NCBI RefSeq assembly: GCF_011300215.1
Contig: NZ_CP049866.1
Span: forward strand, 2,480,001 to 2,544,000
Length of the DNA: 64,000 bases
Reading direction: 5' to 3'
Origin: Nocardioides piscis
GTDB taxonomy: Bacteria; Actinomycetota; Actinomycetes; Propionibacteriales; Nocardioidaceae
The position numbers and the translations under genes are program-made. Position 1 is the stretch's first letter. Each line of letters starts with the position of its first letter. This document shows, in pieces, positions 38,523-48,070 of the stretch. The notes beneath the pieces are model-generated. The model saw only the letters and a list, made by a program, of their open reading frames with translations. It was not told where the DNA came from and ran no database searches.

Positions 38523-39304
38523 CCACTCGCCGCGGCCTGTTCGTCGCCCCCTTCGGCCCGCTGGCCGACCCTCGGGTGATCGGCGACCTGGCAGCGGCAG
38601 CCGAGGCAGCCGGCTGGGACGGGTTCTTCCTCTGGGACCACCTGCAGTATGGCGAGCGGGTGGCCGCGATCGCCGACGTGTGGACGTGTTGTGCCGCCGT
38701 CGCGATGCGGACCGAGCGCTTGCTGTTCGGGCCGATGGTGACCCCGCTGCCGCGGCGCCGACCCCAGGTCCTGGCACGGCAGGCAGCCAGTCTGGCGGTG
38801 CTGTCGGGGGACCGGTTCGTGCTGGGACTGGGGCTGGGCGACGACGGGGTGGGGGAGTTCAGCGACTTCGGCGACGAGCCGGACCCCAAGGTCCGTGGCC
38901 GGATGCTCGACGAAGGGCTGGACGTGCTCACCGCCCTGCTGTCCGGCGAACAGGTTGACCACGGTGGACCCCACTACGCCGCCCGAGACGTCCGATACCT
39001 TCCGGCGCCACACATGCCGATCTGGCTGGCCGGGCGGTTCGGCAACAAGGCGCCGCTCCGCCGGGCTGCACGGCACGACGGCTTCTTCGTCATCGGCCTG
39101 GACGGACCCGATGACCTCGAGGACGTGATCACACGTCTCGCCGAGCACGACCCGGCGCCCGGCTTCGAGGTGGTGGTCGACCTCCAGCCCGACCAGGACC
39201 TGAGTGACTGGCTCGACCGAGGTGCCTCGTGGGTGCTGACCCGGATCGGCCCGTTCGACATCGACCTCGACGAGGTCCGACGGGTCGTCGACGCCGGTCC
39301 CTGA
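38519..39304 (+). CDS. LLM class flavin/F420-dependent oxidoreductase
   Basis: A 261-residue luciferase-like TIM-barrel protein. It has LFVAPFGPLADPRVIGDLAAAAEAAGWDGFFLWDHL at the N-terminus in pieces typical of the family, MRTERLLFGPMVTPLPRRRPQVLARQAASL and RFVLGLGLGDD. It is shorter than the common 280-340 residues but appears complete. The cofactor may be FMN or F420. It overlaps the DUF72 gene by four bases (ATGA); what the two do together is not known. Confidence 0.85.
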   Translation: MTTRRGLFVAPFGPLADPRVIGDLAAAAEAAGWDGFFLWDHLQYGERVAAIADVWTCCAAVAMRTERLLFGPMVTPLPRRRPQVLARQAASLAVLSGDRFVLGLGLGDDGVGEFSDFGDEPDPKVRGRMLDEGLDVLTALLSGEQVDHGGPHYAARDVRYLPAPHMPIWLAGRFGNKAPLRRAARHDGFFVIGLDGPDDLEDVITRLAEHDPAPGFEVVVDLQPDQDLSDWLDRGASWVLTRIGPFDIDLDEVRRVVDAGP

Positions 39305-39332
39305 GGGCGCCGCCGCCGGCCGCGTCCACCGT

Positions 39333-39346
39333 CGCCGTCGACGGCG
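39333..39346. terminator. CGCCGTCGACGGCG hairpin between convergent genes
   Basis: CGCCGT-CG-ACGGCG lies in the 57-base gap between the convergent LLM and YihY-like genes. The stem is short with a tight loop and without a T-tract, so it is only a weak candidate for a bidirectional terminator. Confidence 0.25.
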
Positions 39347-39361
39347 TCTGGCTCGGCGAGG

Positions 39362-40345
39362 TCAGGGGCGATCGAGGCGCGACGGCGTGCTGTCCGCGAC
39401 GACGGCGCCCCGCTGGCCCATCGGGCGATCGGGACCTGTCGTGGAGTCGTGCAGGGTCTGCCGTTCCGACTCGCCGTTGACCGCTGCTCCGAACACGACG
39501 AGCAGGACGGTGAGCCAGAGCCACAGCATGCTGATCGCCACACCGGCGAGCGAGCCGTAGGTGGTGCCGTAGGTGCCGAGGTTCTGCACATAGGTGAACA
39601 GCGCAGCGGAGGTGGCAGCCCAGAGCACCGTGGCGCCTGCGGCTCCCCAGGTCGTCCATCGCCACTGCGGGTTCTTCCGGTCCGGGGCGAACCGATAGAG
39701 GACGGCGAGCATGATGCTCATCAGGACTGCCAGTGCCGGCCACACAGCCATCGCCACCCAGGCACCCACGAAGCCCGGCGAGTCGGCGATGGCCCGGGAG
39801 AGAATGCCGGCCAGGGCGATTGCCGCGCCCAGCAGCAGCGCACCGCCCAGGACGAACAGGAGGCCCAGCAGGGTCCGCCGGAAGAAACCCCTGGTCTCCG
39901 TCTCGTGGTAGGCCACGTTCATCGCGTCGATCAGAGCCACCATGGCGGTCGTGGCGGTCCACAACGCGAGCGCGAGCCCGATGAGGCCGCGCGTCGTCAG
40001 CACCTCCGTCGAGGCGGTGGTGATGCTCGTCAGCTGGTCGGTGACCATCACCTCGACCTGCGGCGGCAGCACCTCCGCGATCCGGGCGAGCTGGCCGCGC
40101 GCCTGCGCAGGGGTGTTGAGGGCGCCGTACACCGAGAGCGCGGTCACCAGCACCGGCGCGATGGACAGGACTGCGAAGAACGCGACCCCGGCGCTGAGGA
40201 AGAGCAGCCGCGCGTCCACCACATGTCTCGCGGCGCGCCGCACCAGGTCGCGCCAGCTCTGGGCCGACAGCTGTCCCGGGCCGAGAGCATCGTCCGCCAA
40301 GGCGCTCGGGTGTTCGTCTGGGCTCTGCGTCACCGGGCTCATCAT
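39362..40345 (-). CDS. YihY/BrkB family inner-membrane protein
   Basis: A 327-residue membrane protein with six predicted helices. It shows DARLLFLSAGVAFFAVLSIAPVL near the N-terminus, WTATTAMVALIDAMNVAYHETETRGFFRRT in the middle and GTYGTTYGSLAGVAISMLWLWLT near the end, all typical of the YihY/UPF0761 family (once misnamed ribonuclease BN). The function is unknown; some relatives transport compounds or affect serum resistance. The ATG pair at 40345/40342 is ambiguous by one codon. Its C-terminal tail is hydrophilic. It is divergent from the acyltransferase gene; in the 190 bases between them I see no clear site. Confidence 0.88.
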   Translation of the reverse strand: MMSPVTQSPDEHPSALADDALGPGQLSAQSWRDLVRRAARHVVDARLLFLSAGVAFFAVLSIAPVLVTALSVYGALNTPAQARGQLARIAEVLPPQVEVMVTDQLTSITTASTEVLTTRGLIGLALALWTATTAMVALIDAMNVAYHETETRGFFRRTLLGLLFVLGGALLLGAAIALAGILSRAIADSPGFVGAWVAMAVWPALAVLMSIMLAVLYRFAPDRKNPQWRWTTWGAAGATVLWAATSAALFTYVQNLGTYGTTYGSLAGVAISMLWLWLTVLLVVFGAAVNGESERQTLHDSTTGPDRPMGQRGAVVADSTPSRLDRP

Positions 40346-40535
40346 TCGCTCCGCCGCGGCGCGTGTCGATTGCGGCCGCGACGTCCGCGGCGGACAGGAG
40401 CACGAGGGTGCGGTCGTGCGGTTGCTCCTTCCCGGCTGATGCAGGTCTGGAGCGTCCTTCAAATCGGCGATGGACAACTCACGCGGAGGCGCGGACTCTT
40501 GAAGCAACTCGTCTAGCCACTGGGTGGAGGACCAG

Positions 40536-42638
40536 ATGGCCCATGCACCCATCACGGCGTCGGGCCACGTGCCGGCCCTGGACGGGATCCGGGGCGTGGC
40601 GGTCGCGGCGGTGCTCGCGTTTCACGGCGGGCTGTCCTGGGCGACCGGCGGCTTCCTCGGTGTGGATGCGTTCTTCGTGCTCTCCGGCTACTTGATCACG
40701 GCGCTCTTGCTGGCCGAGTGGAGCCGAAGCGGAGGACGGATCGACCTGGCTGCGTTCTGGGGCCGTCGCGTACGGCGGCTGCTCCCGGCGCTGCTCCTGG
40801 TGGTCACGGCCGTCGCGATCGGTGCGCGGGCGCTGCTGCCTCCCGAGGAAGTCCGGCTGTTGCGCGGTGACGGCATGGCAGCCCTGTTCTACGTCGCCAA
40901 CTGGCGGATGACCTTCCGGGGCAGTGACTACTTCGCGCAGACGGCCGCGCCGTCGCCGCTGGAGCACACCTGGTCGCTCGGCATCGAGGAGCAGTTCTAC
41001 CTGTTGTGGCCGTTGGTGCTGTGTGCGGTCCTCTTTGTCCGGCGGACGGATCACACGGCGAGGAGGGCCACCGAGAGAGGTCGGCTGCGGATCCACCTGG
41101 GGTGGCTGGTGGTGGTGTGCCTCGTGGGGGCCGTGGCCTCGACGGCGGCGCTCGCCACGACGTATTCCGCGCAGGACCCCGGGCGGGCCTACTACGGCAC
41201 CGACACGCGAGGTGCAGCCATCCTGATCGGGGCTGGACTCGCCGCCTTCCTGGCGCTGCGCAGCGAGCGGCTCACAGGTCTGCCCGGTGAGCTGGCGACA
41301 CCAGCGTCACGGCAGGTCCCTGCGGGGTGGGTCCGGGCGAGCCTGAGTGGGTCGGCAGTGGCGGCAGCCGCGATCGTGTTGTGGTCCTTCACCCACCTGT
41401 CGGGCACCGACGAGGCGCTCTACGAAGGAGGGATGGCCTGCGTGGCGCTCGCCGTGGCCGTGGTGATCGCGCACGTGGTCCTGGTCCCATCGGGGTTCTC
41501 CGCCCGGCTGCTGTCGGTGCCGCCGCTCCCGGCGCTGGGTCGGATCTCCTACGGCGTCTACCTGTGGCACTGGCCGGTGTTCATCGCCGCCAACGCCGAT
41601 CGGACCGGACTGAACGGGCTGCCCCTGTTCACGGTGCGGTGCCTGGTGACCGTAGGCATCGCCTCCCTCTCCTATGTGCTGGTCGAACGCCCGATCCAGC
41701 TCCGGGTGCGGCCGAGGCGACCAGCGCTCGCCGCGACCGGGGCAGGGCTCGCAGTTGCGGTCGGGGCCGTGGTGCTGGTGGTCACGACCGCGATGCCGCC
41801 ACTGCCACCGCGGCCGGCGGAGGCGTCGGTCGCCGCCGCGGTGGACCGTTTCCTCGACGGCGGCGAGACCGTCGCCGCTCTTGGCCGGAGCAAGGACCCG
41901 TCAGCAGGGACGGCAAGGCCGCCCACGCCCCGGCCGACGCCCCACCTGCATCACCGACGGCCCGGACAGCCGGTCGTGGTCGACGTGTTCGGCGACTCGG
42001 TTGCCTGGACGCTGGTGCACTACCTGCCGAGCCATCCTGACCTCGACGTGCGCGACCGCACCCTCATGGGCTGTGGGGTGAGCAGGACTGCCCCCTTCCG
42101 CTACGCCGGCCGTGTCCACGCCGGACTGATGCCGACGTGCCGGGACTGGCCCAAGATCTGGCGGGCCGCCATCACCAACGACGACCCGGACGTCGCCCTC
42201 ATCCTGGTCGGTCGGTGGGAGACGATGGACCGGGTCCTGGACGGGCGATGGACGCACGTCGGCGAACCGGAGTTCGACGCGCACCTGCGATCCGAGCTGG
42301 AGCTGGCGATCCGCGTGGCCGGCGCGCGCGGCGCGCACGTGCTGCTCGCGACCGAGCCCTACAACCGGCGCTGGGAACAGCTCGACGGGAGTCTCTTCTC
42401 GGAGGACGAGCCGCCACGGGTGACCGCCTGGAACCGGTTGCTGCGCGCCGTCGCACGCAGCCATCCGCACGTGCGAGTGATCGACTTCGGCGAACGAGTC
42501 TCCCCGGGGGGCCGCTTCACCTGGACGGCCGGCGGCTACCAGGTCCGGTCTGACGGGCTGCACCTGACCCCGTCCGGCGTCCAGGGCTGGATAGCTCCCT
42601 GGCTCCTGCCGCAGCTGATCGACGCCGTGCCGCAGTGA
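40536..42638 (+). CDS. OafA-type membrane acyltransferase fused to an SGNH domain
   Basis: A 700-residue protein. The N-terminal part (to about 400) is an acyltransferase-3 domain with ten or eleven helices: VPALDGIRGVAVAAVLAFHGG, GFLGVDAFFVLSGYLITALL, FWGRRVRRLLPALLL and HTWSLGIEEQFYLLWP, the mark of OafA/YrhL proteins, and the acceptor His in LAFHGG. After a proline-rich linker there is an extracellular SGNH hydrolase-like domain: VFGDSVAWTL (block I), and DGLHLTPSG (block V). These proteins O-acylate surface glycans or peptidoglycan. The ATG at 40536 follows GGTGGAGGACCAG. It converges on the ABC permease gene. Confidence 0.9.
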   Translation: MAHAPITASGHVPALDGIRGVAVAAVLAFHGGLSWATGGFLGVDAFFVLSGYLITALLLAEWSRSGGRIDLAAFWGRRVRRLLPALLLVVTAVAIGARALLPPEEVRLLRGDGMAALFYVANWRMTFRGSDYFAQTAAPSPLEHTWSLGIEEQFYLLWPLVLCAVLFVRRTDHTARRATERGRLRIHLGWLVVVCLVGAVASTAALATTYSAQDPGRAYYGTDTRGAAILIGAGLAAFLALRSERLTGLPGELATPASRQVPAGWVRASLSGSAVAAAAIVLWSFTHLSGTDEALYEGGMACVALAVAVVIAHVVLVPSGFSARLLSVPPLPALGRISYGVYLWHWPVFIAANADRTGLNGLPLFTVRCLVTVGIASLSYVLVERPIQLRVRPRRPALAATGAGLAVAVGAVVLVVTTAMPPLPPRPAEASVAAAVDRFLDGGETVAALGRSKDPSAGTARPPTPRPTPHLHHRRPGQPVVVDVFGDSVAWTLVHYLPSHPDLDVRDRTLMGCGVSRTAPFRYAGRVHAGLMPTCRDWPKIWRAAITNDDPDVALILVGRWETMDRVLDGRWTHVGEPEFDAHLRSELELAIRVAGARGAHVLLATEPYNRRWEQLDGSLFSEDEPPRVTAWNRLLRAVARSHPHVRVIDFGERVSPGGRFTWTAGGYQVRSDGLHLTPSGVQGWIAPWLLPQLIDAVPQ

Positions 42639-42660
42639 CGTCCGCGCCGGTCGCCTGCAG

Positions 42661-44258
42661 TCAGCTCGCGGCGACGTCTCGGCGGCGGTAGCCCCAGACG
42701 CCGAGCAGCACCAGCGCGGTGGCGAGGGTGAGCTCCACGAGCGTCGGAACGGCGTCGAGGGTCTCGAGCGGGACCTGCGACAGGTGCCAGAACGGGGAGA
42801 TCCCGTCGACCCAGGCTGGCAGTCGCAGGGTCTCCCCGAGCATGGCCTGGAAGAACACGAACGCGACCGCGGCCCAGGCTGCGCCACAGTGGCGCGGCCA
42901 CAACCCGACCAGCGCGAGCGCCAGGGCGGCCAGGACCAGGCTGCCGGGCAGATAGCTGAGCTGGCCACCCACGTGCTCGGCGACCTGGTCCCACTCGCCC
43001 ATGCCGAGCCCATAGCCGATGGCAAGGCCGAGGCCCATCAGGACGGTCAGCAGCAGTGCACCGAGACCGGTCACCAGGATGGTCGCGCCCGCCCACGCCG
43101 TCCTGGTGACGCGGGTGGCCAGGATGGCGTCTGCGCGGCCGGACTCCTCCTCGGCGCGGAGCCGCAGGACGGACGCCACCACGAAGCAGCTCGAGATCAC
43201 GGCCATGAACAGGAAGACGTAGCGGAGGAACGCGTCGATGAGCGTCTGCTCGGCGTCCGGCGAGGCGCCGATGGCTGCGGCGATGTCGGGGTTGGAGGCA
43301 ACCAGCTCGGGGATGGTCGGGATGACTGCTCCGTAGAGCATCCCGAGGGCGGTCAGGCCGACGGCCCAACCCACGATCAGGTTGCGCTGGAGGCGCAGGA
43401 CCAGGCCCACCGGGGTGCCGAGGAGGGCCGTGGACCGCGGTGGGCCCGGCCGCGCGTGCAGCACCCCGCTGCCGAAGTCGCGTTGGACGGTGAGCCAGGC
43501 GGCGAGCGCGAGCAGAGCTGCCGTGGTGACCACCAGCAGCAGCGCCGGCCACCACCTCTCCACCCCGAAGGCGTCCATCTCCTGCGCCCACCCGAAGGGC
43601 GAGGCCCACACCAGTGCATTGTCCTGCATGGCTCCGAGACCGCGCACGACATAGCTCAGGGCGACCACGGCGCCGGTGATGCCGAGCGCACCGCGCGCGG
43701 ACGTGGAGAGCTGCGCAGCGACCAGGCTCACCCCGACGAAGCACAGGCCCAGCAGCGCGAGCCCAGCGCCATACGTCACGCTGCCGACGCGATCCAGGCC
43801 GGCCGCCAGCATCGAGACGCTCGTGACCACGGCGATGAGCAGTGCTGCCCCCACGCCATAGAGGAGTCCGGCGAGGGTGGCGGCGTGGCGACCGACGACG
43901 ACCGAGCGGACCAGCTCGGCGCGGCCGCTCTCCTCCTCCGCCCGCGTGTGGCGGACCACGAGGAACATCACCATCAAGCAGATCCCCAGCTGGGCGACCT
44001 GCGAGATCTCGTTGGCGACGATCCCGCCGATGGTGTCGATCGCTGCCTGCCGCCCGGACATCAGATAGCTCACCGGGCTGGAGCCCACAGCACTGGCATA
44101 GCCGGCGATCTTCTCGGGCGTGTCATAGATCGGGGTACGGCGAGCGCGCTGGCCGCGATCATCCCGCCGAGGCCGGCGACCCAGACCGGCAGTCGCAGCC
44201 GGTCCCGGCGCAGCACGAGGCGGACGAGCTGACCCGTGCCCGTGAACGGCGAGCTCAC
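42661..44258 (-). pseudogene. ABC exporter permease (EncP-like), one-base frameshift
   Basis: Two frames give one permease of about 532 residues with twelve or so helices in two repeats. The first frame, from GTG 44258 ([21 protein letters not shown]), runs to IAASALAV and then into a spurious tail. The second continues as PIYDTPEKIAGYASAVGSSPVSYLMSG to the C-terminus. They meet at the four-G run 44132-44135 (plus strand); one more base gives ALAVPPIYDTPEKIAGYA, as in homologues. Two repeats of RAEEESGRA are intact. The start overlaps the stop of the ATP-binding gene. A miscall is likely. Such exporters carry antibiotics or polyketides. Confidence 0.8.
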
Positions 44259-45145
44259 GGGGCGACCTCCTCGCCGTACTGGCGCAGGAAGAGCTCCTCC
44301 AGCGTCGGCGGATGGGCCGCCAGCGAACGCACGCCCAACGTCGCGAGCATCCGGACCGCCGTGTCGAGGTGGTCGGAGTCGACGTCGAAGGTCACCCGGC
44401 CGTCGAGGAACTGAGGGTTGTGCACCCCCTCGACCCCGCCGATGTCGGTGGCCGGTCGCTCCGTCTCGGCGATGACAGTCGTGCGGGTCAGGTGCCGCAG
44501 CTCGGCCAGCGTGCCGCTCTGGACCACCCGGCCGGCCCGGATGATGCTGACCCGGTCGGCCAGAGCCTCGGCCTCGGCGAGGATGTGGGAGCTGAGCAGC
44601 ACCGTCGCCCCGTCGGACTTCATCTCCAGCACGGCCCGCTGGAACTCCGCCTCCATGAGCGGGTCGAGGCCGGACGTGGGCTCGTCGAGCAGGTAGAGGT
44701 CGGCGCGGGACGCCAGGGCGGCCACCAGCGCGACCTTCTGCCGGTTGCCCTTGGAATAGGTCCGGGTCTTCTTGCGCGGATCCAGCTCGAACCGGTCGAG
44801 CATCTCGGCGCGGCGCTGCTCGTCCAGGCCGCCGCGCATGCGGCCGATCATGTCGATGACCTCGCCGCCGGTCAGGTTGGGCCACAGGGCGACGTCGCCG
44901 GGAACATAGGCGATCCGCCGATGCAGCTCGGTGCCCTCGCGCCACGGGTCGCCCCCCAGCATCGTCGCGCTCCCGCTGTCGGCCTTGAGCAGGCCGAGCA
45001 GCACCCTGATGGCGGTGGACTTGCCGGCGCCGTTGGGTCCGAGGAAGCCGTGGACCTCCCCGGGCTCGACCGTGAGGTCCAGGCCGTCCAGCGCCCGCAC
45101 GCGGCCGAAGGTCTTGACGATGTCGCGAAGCTCGATGGCGCTCAC
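44255..45145 (-). CDS. ABC transporter ATP-binding protein
   Basis: A 296-residue ABC ATPase of the drug-exporter (DrrA-like) type. Walker A is GPNGAGKST (about 37-45), the signature region reads [17 protein letters not shown] where the usual LSGGQ is replaced by YSKGNRQ, Walker B is [13 protein letters not shown], and the switch His lies in [13 protein letters not shown]. The last 80 residues form the extra domain of this subfamily, ending with [16 protein letters not shown]. It pairs with the permease gene that overlaps its stop. The substrate is unknown. It starts 34 bases after the FGD gene on the same strand. Confidence 0.92.
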   Translation of the reverse strand: MSAIELRDIVKTFGRVRALDGLDLTVEPGEVHGFLGPNGAGKSTAIRVLLGLLKADSGSATMLGGDPWREGTELHRRIAYVPGDVALWPNLTGGEVIDMIGRMRGGLDEQRRAEMLDRFELDPRKKTRTYSKGNRQKVALVAALASRADLYLLDEPTSGLDPLMEAEFQRAVLEMKSDGATVLLSSHILAEAEALADRVSIIRAGRVVQSGTLAELRHLTRTTVIAETERPATDIGGVEGVHNPQFLDGRVTFDVDSDHLDTAVRMLATLGVRSLAAHPPTLEELFLRQYGEEVAP

Positions 45146-45179
45146 GTCAGCATCGTGGCACAGCGGACTGCTGGTCGCC

Positions 45180-46205
45180 TCAGGGCGCGAGGTCGATGCC
45201 TTCGGCTGTGGCTCGTGCTCGTAGGCGGGGCAGGATGTCGTGTTCGTAGCTGGTGAGGAAGCGTTCCTGGTCGGGTCCGGGGGCGTGGAAGACGAGGTGG
45301 CGGAAGCCCATGTCGACGTAGTCCCAGATGCGTTGGACGTGTTCGTCGGGGTCGTTGGAGACGATGAAGCGTGAGGCGGTGCGTTCGACGGGGAGGGCGT
45401 CGGCGAGGCGTTGCATCTCGACGGGGTCCTCGACGCCGGTCTTCTCGTCGCTGGAGAGGGCCAGCGCGCCCCAGAACCGGGTGTCGTGCATGGCGCGGTC
45501 GTGGTCGGGGTCGAAGGAGACCTTGACCTCGATCATGAGGTCGAGGTCGTCGAGGGTCTTGTCGGCCTTGGCGGCGCCGTCGGCCAGGGCGGGGAGCAGG
45601 GTGTCGGTGTAGAGCTCGGGTCCTTTGCCGCTGGTGCAGATGAAGCCGTCGCCCATGCGGCCGGCGAGGCGGGTGGCGGCGGGGCCGGAGGCGGCGACGT
45701 AGAGGGGGACCCGGGTCTGGGGGAGGTCGTAGATGGTGGCTTTGTCGAGGTTGTAGTAGTCGCCGGTGTAGGTGACGCGTTCGCCTTCCCACAGGGCGGT
45801 GATGACCTGGAGTGCTTCCTTGAGGCGGGCGAAGCGTTCTTTTCCGTCGGGCCAGTGGAGGCCGAGGGGGGCTTCGTTCATGGATTCGCCGGAGCCGACG
45901 CCGAGGATGATGCGTCCGGGGGCCAGGCAGCCGAGGGTGGCGAAGGCTTGGGCGATGACGCCGGGGTGGTAGCGGAAGGTGGGGGTCAGGACGCTGGTGC
46001 CGAGGTTGACGCGGGTGGTGCGGGCGGCGACGGCGCCGAGCCAGGGGAGTGCGGCGGGGGCGTGGCCGCCGTCGTGGCGCCAGGGTTGGAGGTGGTCGCT
46101 GACGAAGACTGAGTCGAAGCCGGAGTCCTCGGCGAGGACGGCGAGGTCGACGAGGTGTTGGGGGGCGAACTGTTCTGAGGATGCCTTGTAGCCGAACCGG
46201 AGCAT
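45180..46205 (-). CDS. fgd: F420-dependent glucose-6-phosphate dehydrogenase-like protein
   Basis: A 341-residue LLM-fold protein with a close match to [38 protein letters not shown] with the catalytic His38 and Trp42, [26 protein letters not shown] with the general acid Glu, and [16 protein letters not shown] for the phosphate site. It reduces F420 using glucose-6-phosphate. It is 5 bases downstream of an LLM oxidoreductase gene on the same strand, so the pair could make and use F420H2. Codon use is odd: many GAA, CAA and CGA codons and almost all C in third position, unlike the GAG/CAG-rich neighbours, suggesting a different origin. Confidence 0.85.
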   Translation of the reverse strand: MLRFGYKASSEQFAPQHLVDLAVLAEDSGFDSVFVSDHLQPWRHDGGHAPAALPWLGAVAARTTRVNLGTSVLTPTFRYHPGVIAQAFATLGCLAPGRIILGVGSGESMNEAPLGLHWPDGKERFARLKEALQVITALWEGERVTYTGDYYNLDKATIYDLPQTRVPLYVAASGPAATRLAGRMGDGFICTSGKGPELYTDTLLPALADGAAKADKTLDDLDLMIEVKVSFDPDHDRAMHDTRFWGALALSSDEKTGVEDPVEMQRLADALPVERTASRFIVSNDPDEHVQRIWDYVDMGFRHLVFHAPGPDQERFLTSYEHDILPRLRARATAEGIDLAP

Positions 46206-46210
46206 GAGAC

Positions 46211-47059
46211 CTACAGCCCGCCCAGCTCAGCGAGGGCCTCGAGCTGTTCCACGTAGTGAGCGACCGACTCGGCGCGGATCGTGGTGTTGAGGACGGTCGC
46301 GCCGGCCGACTGGGCGGCCTCGAGCTTGGCGACGGTGCGTTCCGGGGCGCCGATCGGGTCGAGGTGACCCGCCGGCAGCACGACCTCGAAGCCGTCAGGC
46401 TGGTCGACCTGGTCGAGCAGCGCCCGGTAGCCGTCGAGGGGGAGGCCGAAGGGGACCCACCCGTCGGCCAGCGTGGCCGCGCGTTGCAGCGACCTCAGGG
46501 AGCTGCCACCGATCCACAGGGGAACGTGACGCTGCACTGCGGTGGGCCGGACGACCACGTCCGCGAACTGGTAGTGGCTGCCTGAGTAGGTCGGCTCCTC
46601 GACGCCGAGGCTCGCCCTCAGGGCGCGCAGCGCGTCGTCGGCACGGCCACCGCGGCCGGCGAAGGGTGCGCCCAGCAGCTCGAACTCCTCCTGGAGGCTC
46701 CCGACACCGAGGCCGAGGACGAGGCGACCGTTGCTGACGCGATCGAGGGTCCCGTAGCGCTTGACGATCTCCAGGGGGTGGTGATAGCCCAGCACGAGCA
46801 CCTGGGTGGCCAGTCGGATCCTCGTCGTCCGGGCCGCGAGATAGCCGAGGGTGGCCAGCGGGTCCCAGTACGTCGCGCCGCGCTGCACCGCGACGTCGCT
46901 CGGGACGACGACGTGCTCGCTGCAGGTGAGGTGGTGGAACCCCAGCCGGTCGGCCGTCTCGGCGATGGTGGCGAGACCGGTGATCCCGGCGTCCTGCTCC
47001 CACGCGGCGACAAGCCCGGGGACAGCGGTGACGACCGGGCTGATGAGGCCGACCTTCAT
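46211..47059 (-). CDS. LLM class F420-dependent oxidoreductase, likely in the IclR regulon
   Basis: A 282-residue LLM protein. It starts MKVGLISPVVTAVPG, with TIAETADRLGFHHLTCSEHVVVP (F420-type), TTRIRLATQVLVLGYHHPLEI with the bulge region, RLVLGLGVGSLQEEFE and VPLWIGGSS near 180. These patterns are typical of F420-dependent reductases or dehydrogenases. It precedes the FGD gene by 5 bases, and the TCCCGGTGACTGGGA palindrome stands 67 bases upstream, shared with the divergent IclR gene. This links it to the steroid genes, so it may reduce or oxidise a steroid intermediate; no direct evidence. Confidence 0.82.
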   Translation of the reverse strand: MKVGLISPVVTAVPGLVAAWEQDAGITGLATIAETADRLGFHHLTCSEHVVVPSDVAVQRGATYWDPLATLGYLAARTTRIRLATQVLVLGYHHPLEIVKRYGTLDRVSNGRLVLGLGVGSLQEEFELLGAPFAGRGGRADDALRALRASLGVEEPTYSGSHYQFADVVVRPTAVQRHVPLWIGGSSLRSLQRAATLADGWVPFGLPLDGYRALLDQVDQPDGFEVVLPAGHLDPIGAPERTVAKLEAAQSAGATVLNTTIRAESVAHYVEQLEALAELGGL

Positions 47060-47125
47060 GCGACCACTCTTCTTCGACTCATGATCAGCCAGTCAAGCGG
47101 TCTTTGCGCCGGCTCACCGGCGACC

Positions 47126-47140
47126 TCCCGGTGACTGGGA
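47126..47140. promoter_or_regulatory. IclR-regulon palindrome 1, TCCCGGTGACTGGGA
   Basis: First of three near-identical 15-bp palindromes. It differs from the perfect form at one base and lies between the divergent LLM oxidoreductase (67 bp from its start) and IclR gene (103 bp). The other copies are at 48682 and 52318. A size of 15 bp with central symmetry fits IclR-family operators. Confidence 0.65.
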
Positions 47141-47225
47141 AGAATGAATTTCAGTTTTGGGTTCACAGCCGCCTCGAGCACTGCTAACGTCTGCTTGGTC
47201 AGCACCTAGAATTCATTTCAGTTTT
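47141..47225. repeat. two 18-bp AT-rich direct repeats upstream of iclR-like gene
   Basis: AGAATGAATTTCAGTTTT (47141-47158) and AGAATTCATTTCAGTTTT (47208-47225) differ at two positions and are 67 bp apart, start to start. The second ends 17 bases before the IclR start codon. They are strikingly AT-rich for this DNA and directly adjoin palindrome 1. They may be activator sites or a second operator class for the IclR gene. Confidence 0.5.
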
Positions 47226-47242
47226 CTCTTCTGGAGGCCACC

Positions 47243-48064
47243 GTGTCCATCGCCACCGCCGAAGCCCCGACGACGCGCCAGCTGCCCCCGTCGATGGTCG
47301 AACGGATGACTCTCATCCTGGATGCCTTCCCGCACCGGACGAGTCGCCTGACCCTGGAGGACGTCGCGCGGGCGACCCACCTGCCGAGGTCGACGGCGCA
47401 CCGCATCCTCGACCAGCTGGTCAAGCTGCAGTGGCTCGAGCACACCTCCTTCGGCTACAGCCTGGGGCGCCGTTCCCTGCAGCTGGGCGGCGGCGGGGAC
47501 GAGGCCAGCGAGCTCCGCTCCGCAGCCTCGCCGCTCATCCACGCCCTGATGCTGCGCACGGGACTCACCGTGCACCTGGCGACCCTCGACGAGGGCCACG
47601 TGCACTACCTCGACAAGATCGGTGGACGCTTCGCCAGCACCGTGCCCTCGAAGGTGGGCGGGCACGCGCCGGCCTACTCGACGGCGCTGGGCAAGGCGAT
47701 GCTCGCCTGGTTGGCCCCCGAGGACGTCGAGCAGCGGGTGGAGGCCGGCATGTCGGGCACCGGTGGGCGCACCGCTCTCGACCTCAACGCCTTCCACCGG
47801 GAGCTGCACCAGGTCCGGAGCCGCCGAGGCCTGGCCTTCGAGCGAGGTGAGAGCTTCCAGCACCTCGGCTGCGTCGCCGCTGCGATCCAGGCGCCGGAAG
47901 GCCCCATCGGGGCCATCTCCCTCGTGGGGGAGGCAGGTGCCTGCCTCGAGCGGGTCGCCCCGCTCGTGCTCGACACCGCGCGCAGGGTCTCGCTGACCCT
48001 CTTCCCCGACCTCGAGTCCCGGCGCATGCGGCGCTCGCGACCCCAGGTCGTCGGGATCATCTGA
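47243..48064 (+). CDS. IclR family transcriptional regulator of steroid cluster
   Basis: A 273-residue IclR protein. The winged helix covers about residues 18-80 (MVERMTLILDAF, LTLEDVARATHLPRSTAHRILDQLVKLQWLE). The GAF-like effector domain follows with LRTGLTVHLATLDEGHVHYLDKIGG as its opening block and ends in LDTARRVSLTLFPDLE. GTG 47243 follows CTGGAGGCCACC. It converges on the hsaB-like gene with a 6-base gap. The palindrome shared by its own promoter and two steroid promoters makes it the best candidate regulator of the cluster. A steroid or a steroid-CoA thioester would be the expected effector. Confidence 0.88.
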   Translation: MSIATAEAPTTRQLPPSMVERMTLILDAFPHRTSRLTLEDVARATHLPRSTAHRILDQLVKLQWLEHTSFGYSLGRRSLQLGGGGDEASELRSAASPLIHALMLRTGLTVHLATLDEGHVHYLDKIGGRFASTVPSKVGGHAPAYSTALGKAMLAWLAPEDVEQRVEAGMSGTGGRTALDLNAFHRELHQVRSRRGLAFERGESFQHLGCVAAAIQAPEGPIGAISLVGEAGACLERVAPLVLDTARRVSLTLFPDLESRRMRRSRPQVVGII

Positions 48065-48070
48065 GGCGAC

